8,909 nt of DNA from an uncultured Bacilli bacterium (GTDB lineage Bacteria; Bacillota_I; Bacilli_A; RFN20; CAG-826), in the NCBI GenBank assembly GCA_934133115.1, contig CAKPAV010000055.1, positions 1-8,909 on the forward strand, read 5' to 3'. Position numbers and translations under genes: made by a program. This document shows, in pieces, positions 6,753-8,909 of this stretch. The notes below the pieces were generated by a model. It did no database searches. It saw only the letters and a list, made by a program, of their open reading frames with translations, and was not told where the DNA came from. Positions within the stretch are counted from its first letter, which is position 1. Every line of letters begins with the position of its first letter.

Positions 6753-8288
6753 ATGAAAAATAACTCAATTATACATTTAATATTTCCTTTGTTGTTATGT
6801 CTATTAACATCTTGTAATAAAGAACACATTTATGTTAATGTTAATAAGCCTCAAAATGAGGTTGCAAAAGAAAATCAAGATACAACTGATGTAGTAAATC
6901 CTGATAAATCTTATAAAAAAGCAAACTCATTTAAATATACTATTAAAGATGTTGATAATCTAAATGATTGGATTTCATTAAAATCAACTGGCAATCAAAA
7001 AATACTTGTTGTTCCTGTTCAATTAAAAGACGGACCAGTATGGACACAAAAAATGCTCGAAAATCTTTATACAGTATTTTTTAGTGAGAATGGAGAAGGT
7101 ACAAACTGGGAATCAGTTCATAGCTTTTTCTATAAATCTAGTTATGAACAACTAAACTTAATGGGTGAAGTATATTGTAATCCATTAAAAGTTAATAGCT
7201 ACTCTATATATACTTTTGCTAAATCTTATAGAAAAAATTTAGTTAACCCTACTTATGAAATTGCTAAACAATTTTATGATAATATTGATAGTGAATACTT
7301 ACAAAAATTCGATCAAGACAATGATGGATTTGTTGATAGTATTGTCTTTTGTTATTCACACAAATACAATCAAGACGCCTATTGGGCTTGGGTTGATTAT
7401 AATACTAATTTCAAAGCCAATAAAAATAAACCAAATATCAATACTCACATGTGGGTAAGTTATGATTTTATGAATGATACAAAATATAGTTATTATCCTG
7501 ATGGATTAGACGCTCATACATATATTCATGAAACCGGACATTTATTAGGATTAGAAGATTATTATAACTATGATTATAGTTGGAATGCCGCTGGAGAATT
7601 AGATATGCAATCTTATAATGTTGGCGATCATAATATCTACTCTAAATTAGCGTTAGGTTGGATAAAGCCTTATATTGTTGAAGGTAGTTGTACAATTAAA
7701 ATACGTACATCGAGCAAATATCCAGATGCAATTCTTTTTAGAAATCCTAATTCAAATATTAATAATCTTTTTGACGAATATTTAATTATGGAATATTACA
7801 CTCCAACAAATTTAAACGCCCAAGACGCTCAATATAGTTATACTGGTCGAGATAAAATGTATTCTGATTCTGGTATAAGACTATATCATGTGGATGCTAG
7901 ATTAGTAAAAAACCCTAAAAAAACTATTGATTGGTATGGAAATATTACTACCACTAATGATGGATATACAAAATTTTTAAGTCAAGGCACCGCAATAGGT
8001 GCTAGTAATTCACCTATCACATGGAGTAACTTACCTGAAGCCGAAGCACTTAAATATTACTATTTACATTTATTAGATGAAGGTCATAATAACACAATTG
8101 GAAATGGGCATTTAGAATATAATTCTACTTTATGGCATGCTGGATCATCTACTAAAACCTACTATACTGAGCATGAATATTCTTATCAAACTGATGCTTA
8201 CTTTAATGATAATACTAAAATGAAAATATTTGCCGAAATAATGTCAATTAATGGCGAAGAAGCCACAATAAAATTTACTACTAAATAA
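6753..8288 (+). CDS. M6-family zinc metalloprotease lipoprotein
   Basis: A secreted, membrane-anchored zinc peptidase of the M6 (immune inhibitor A-like) type. The start is the ATG at 6753, giving 511 residues: GGTGGAG (6743-6749) lies just before it, while an in-frame ATG at 6738 has no binding site. The signal peptide ends in the lipobox LTSC with C21 lipidated, followed by a polar linker (about 22-60). The catalytic motif HETGHLLGLED (259-269) gives ligands H259 and H263, catalytic E260, and D269 as the probable third ligand. M285 in LDMQSYNVGDHN provides the Met-turn. DQDNDGFVD (187-195) looks like a calcium-binding loop. The protein is complete, with a beta-rich C-terminal part. M6 enzymes cleave extracellular proteins; the target here is unknown, and host, mucus or self-surface substrates are all possible. 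It is transcribed away from dacB and converges on the ParB-like gene. Confidence 0.9.
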   Translation: MKNNSIIHLIFPLLLCLLTSCNKEHIYVNVNKPQNEVAKENQDTTDVVNPDKSYKKANSFKYTIKDVDNLNDWISLKSTGNQKILVVPVQLKDGPVWTQKMLENLYTVFFSENGEGTNWESVHSFFYKSSYEQLNLMGEVYCNPLKVNSYSIYTFAKSYRKNLVNPTYEIAKQFYDNIDSEYLQKFDQDNDGFVDSIVFCYSHKYNQDAYWAWVDYNTNFKANKNKPNINTHMWVSYDFMNDTKYSYYPDGLDAHTYIHETGHLLGLEDYYNYDYSWNAAGELDMQSYNVGDHNIYSKLALGWIKPYIVEGSCTIKIRTSSKYPDAILFRNPNSNINNLFDEYLIMEYYTPTNLNAQDAQYSYTGRDKMYSDSGIRLYHVDARLVKNPKKTIDWYGNITTTNDGYTKFLSQGTAIGASNSPITWSNLPEAEALKYYYLHLLDEGHNNTIGNGHLEYNSTLWHAGSSTKTYYTEHEYSYQTDAYFNDNTKMKIFAEIMSINGEEATIKFTTK

Positions 8289-8302
8289 TATTTGGTGAAA
8301 CA

Positions 8303-8318
8303 TTTGCATATTTGCATA
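8303..8318. repeat. Short tandem repeat between convergent genes
   Basis: TTTGCATA occurs twice in tandem within the 39-bp gap between the metalloprotease stop and the stop of the ParB-like gene. No convincing terminator hairpin is present in this gap, so the convergent transcripts may overlap. Confidence 0.45.
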
Positions 8319-8327
8319 TAAATTTAT

Positions 8328-8909
8328 TTATTTTTTGATGATAAATCTTGTTAAATCTTTTTTAGATTTAAAACTTAGTATTAATTGTTTACCATTAATT
8401 TTAGCTTCTAGATTATTTCTTTTTTTAAAATTAGTTAAAATATCTTCATATTTATGATGACTACGCATTTCATTTACTAAATATTCTGTATCACGTACAG
8501 ATAATTTTTTCTCATAAATCATACTAGCAACTTCTAGCATTTGTTCTTCATTAAGAACCGCAATTGCACGAGCGTGACCATATGTTAATCTACCTTTGCC
8601 AACATCTCTTTGAAGTTTTTTTGGCAAGTTTAAGATACGTATTAAATTAGTTACTTGAGCACGTGAAATATCTAATAAATCTGCGATTGTGGCTTGAGTA
8701 TAATGAAATTTTTTACAAAGAACATTACAAATATTAGCCATCTCCACAACTGATTTAGTTTTATCCATTTTATAAGAAAAAAGCATGTATAATAACATAT
8801 CTTCATCCGAAAAATTTTGTATCATACATGGAACGTTTTTTAATTTTAATCTTTTAGCACATATTAATCTTGTTCTACCTGTAATAAGTTCATATTTACT
8901 TTCCGCTAC
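8328..8909 (-). CDS. ParB/Spo0J/Noc-family DNA-binding protein, C-terminal 193 residues, cut by the window edge
   Basis: The frame is open to the right edge, so the methionine at 8825 is internal and 28 further codons precede it. Counted from the edge, YELITGRTRLICAK (6-19) is the end of the N-terminal ParB domain. Residues 70-96 (starting YTQATIADLLDISRAQV) are the helix-turn-helix that reads parS-like sites, and GHARA (111-115) is the typical motif after it. Residues about 150-193 form the C-terminal dimerisation domain (ILSFKSKKDLTRFI). Family members bind centromere-like sites near the origin and segregate chromosomes (ParB/Spo0J) or block division over the nucleoid (Noc). The nucleotide-binding boxes are altered: GERR reads GRTR (11-14), and the usual ENxQR reads SYKMD (45-49). 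This argues against a standard CTP-dependent clamp and for a divergent paralog. No parA is visible within the window. Confidence 0.85.
   Translation of the reverse strand, partial: VAESKYELITGRTRLICAKRLKLKNVPCMIQNFSDEDMLLYMLFSYKMDKTKSVVEMANICNVLCKKFHYTQATIADLLDISRAQVTNLIRILNLPKKLQRDVGKGRLTYGHARAIAVLNEEQMLEVASMIYEKKLSVRDTEYLVNEMRSHHKYEDILTNFKKRNNLEAKINGKQLILSFKSKKDLTRFIIKK

Noticed and set aside
7255..7458. Open frame inside the metalloprotease gene in another frame
   Set aside because: It overlaps coding sequence leading to the HExxH motif and has no domain features; a frame shadow.

Overview
The window is AT-rich DNA with a standard genetic code (tryptophan is TGG, TGA is not recoded), GGAGG/AGGTGA-type ribosome binding sites and closely packed genes. 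A dacB-spmA-spmB cluster, two Gram-positive-style lipoproteins and a ParB/Spo0J-type protein point to a low-GC Bacillota, perhaps a gut-type lineage near Erysipelotrichia. That placement is inference from gene content and composition; no marker gene is present.

Layout, left to right. 1-74 (minus): the first codons of a gene running off the left edge. 168-1523 (minus): an intact AAA_14/DUF4143 ATPase, preceded by two 25-bp direct repeats in its promoter/leader. 1698-2772 (minus): a second AAA_14/DUF4143 ATPase, now a pseudogene with a one-base frameshift, a nonsense codon and a missing middle. The missing part is replaced by a ~75-bp hairpin-rich insert. Its promoter region carries three copies of an unrelated ~20-bp repeat with nearly the same 32-33 bp period. 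2934-2982: a strong terminator. 3007-4455 (minus): a lipoprotein with a remarkable His/Asp/Trp-rich tail. 4520-6653 (minus): dacB-spmA-spmB, tightly coupled. 6654-6752: a divergent promoter region. 6753-8288 (plus): an M6-family metalloprotease lipoprotein. 8328-8909 (minus): the C-terminal 193 residues of a ParB/Noc-family protein with degenerate nucleotide-binding boxes, running off the right edge. No stretch over 300 bases lacks a gene.

Working together: DacB trims peptidoglycan stem peptides, and SpmA/SpmB are membrane proteins linked in Bacillus subtilis to spore core dehydration. The cluster therefore suggests a sporulating organism or one descended from sporulators. The His-rich lipoprotein lies 64 nt after spmB on the same strand with no terminator seen between them, so it may share the transcript. 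Both lipoproteins should sit on the outer face of the membrane. The left third looks like accessory DNA in which ATPase genes of one family arrive and decay, each with its own upstream repeat array. The repeat arrays, the hairpin insert, the metal-ligand-rich lipoprotein and the degenerate ParB boxes are the most noteworthy items.
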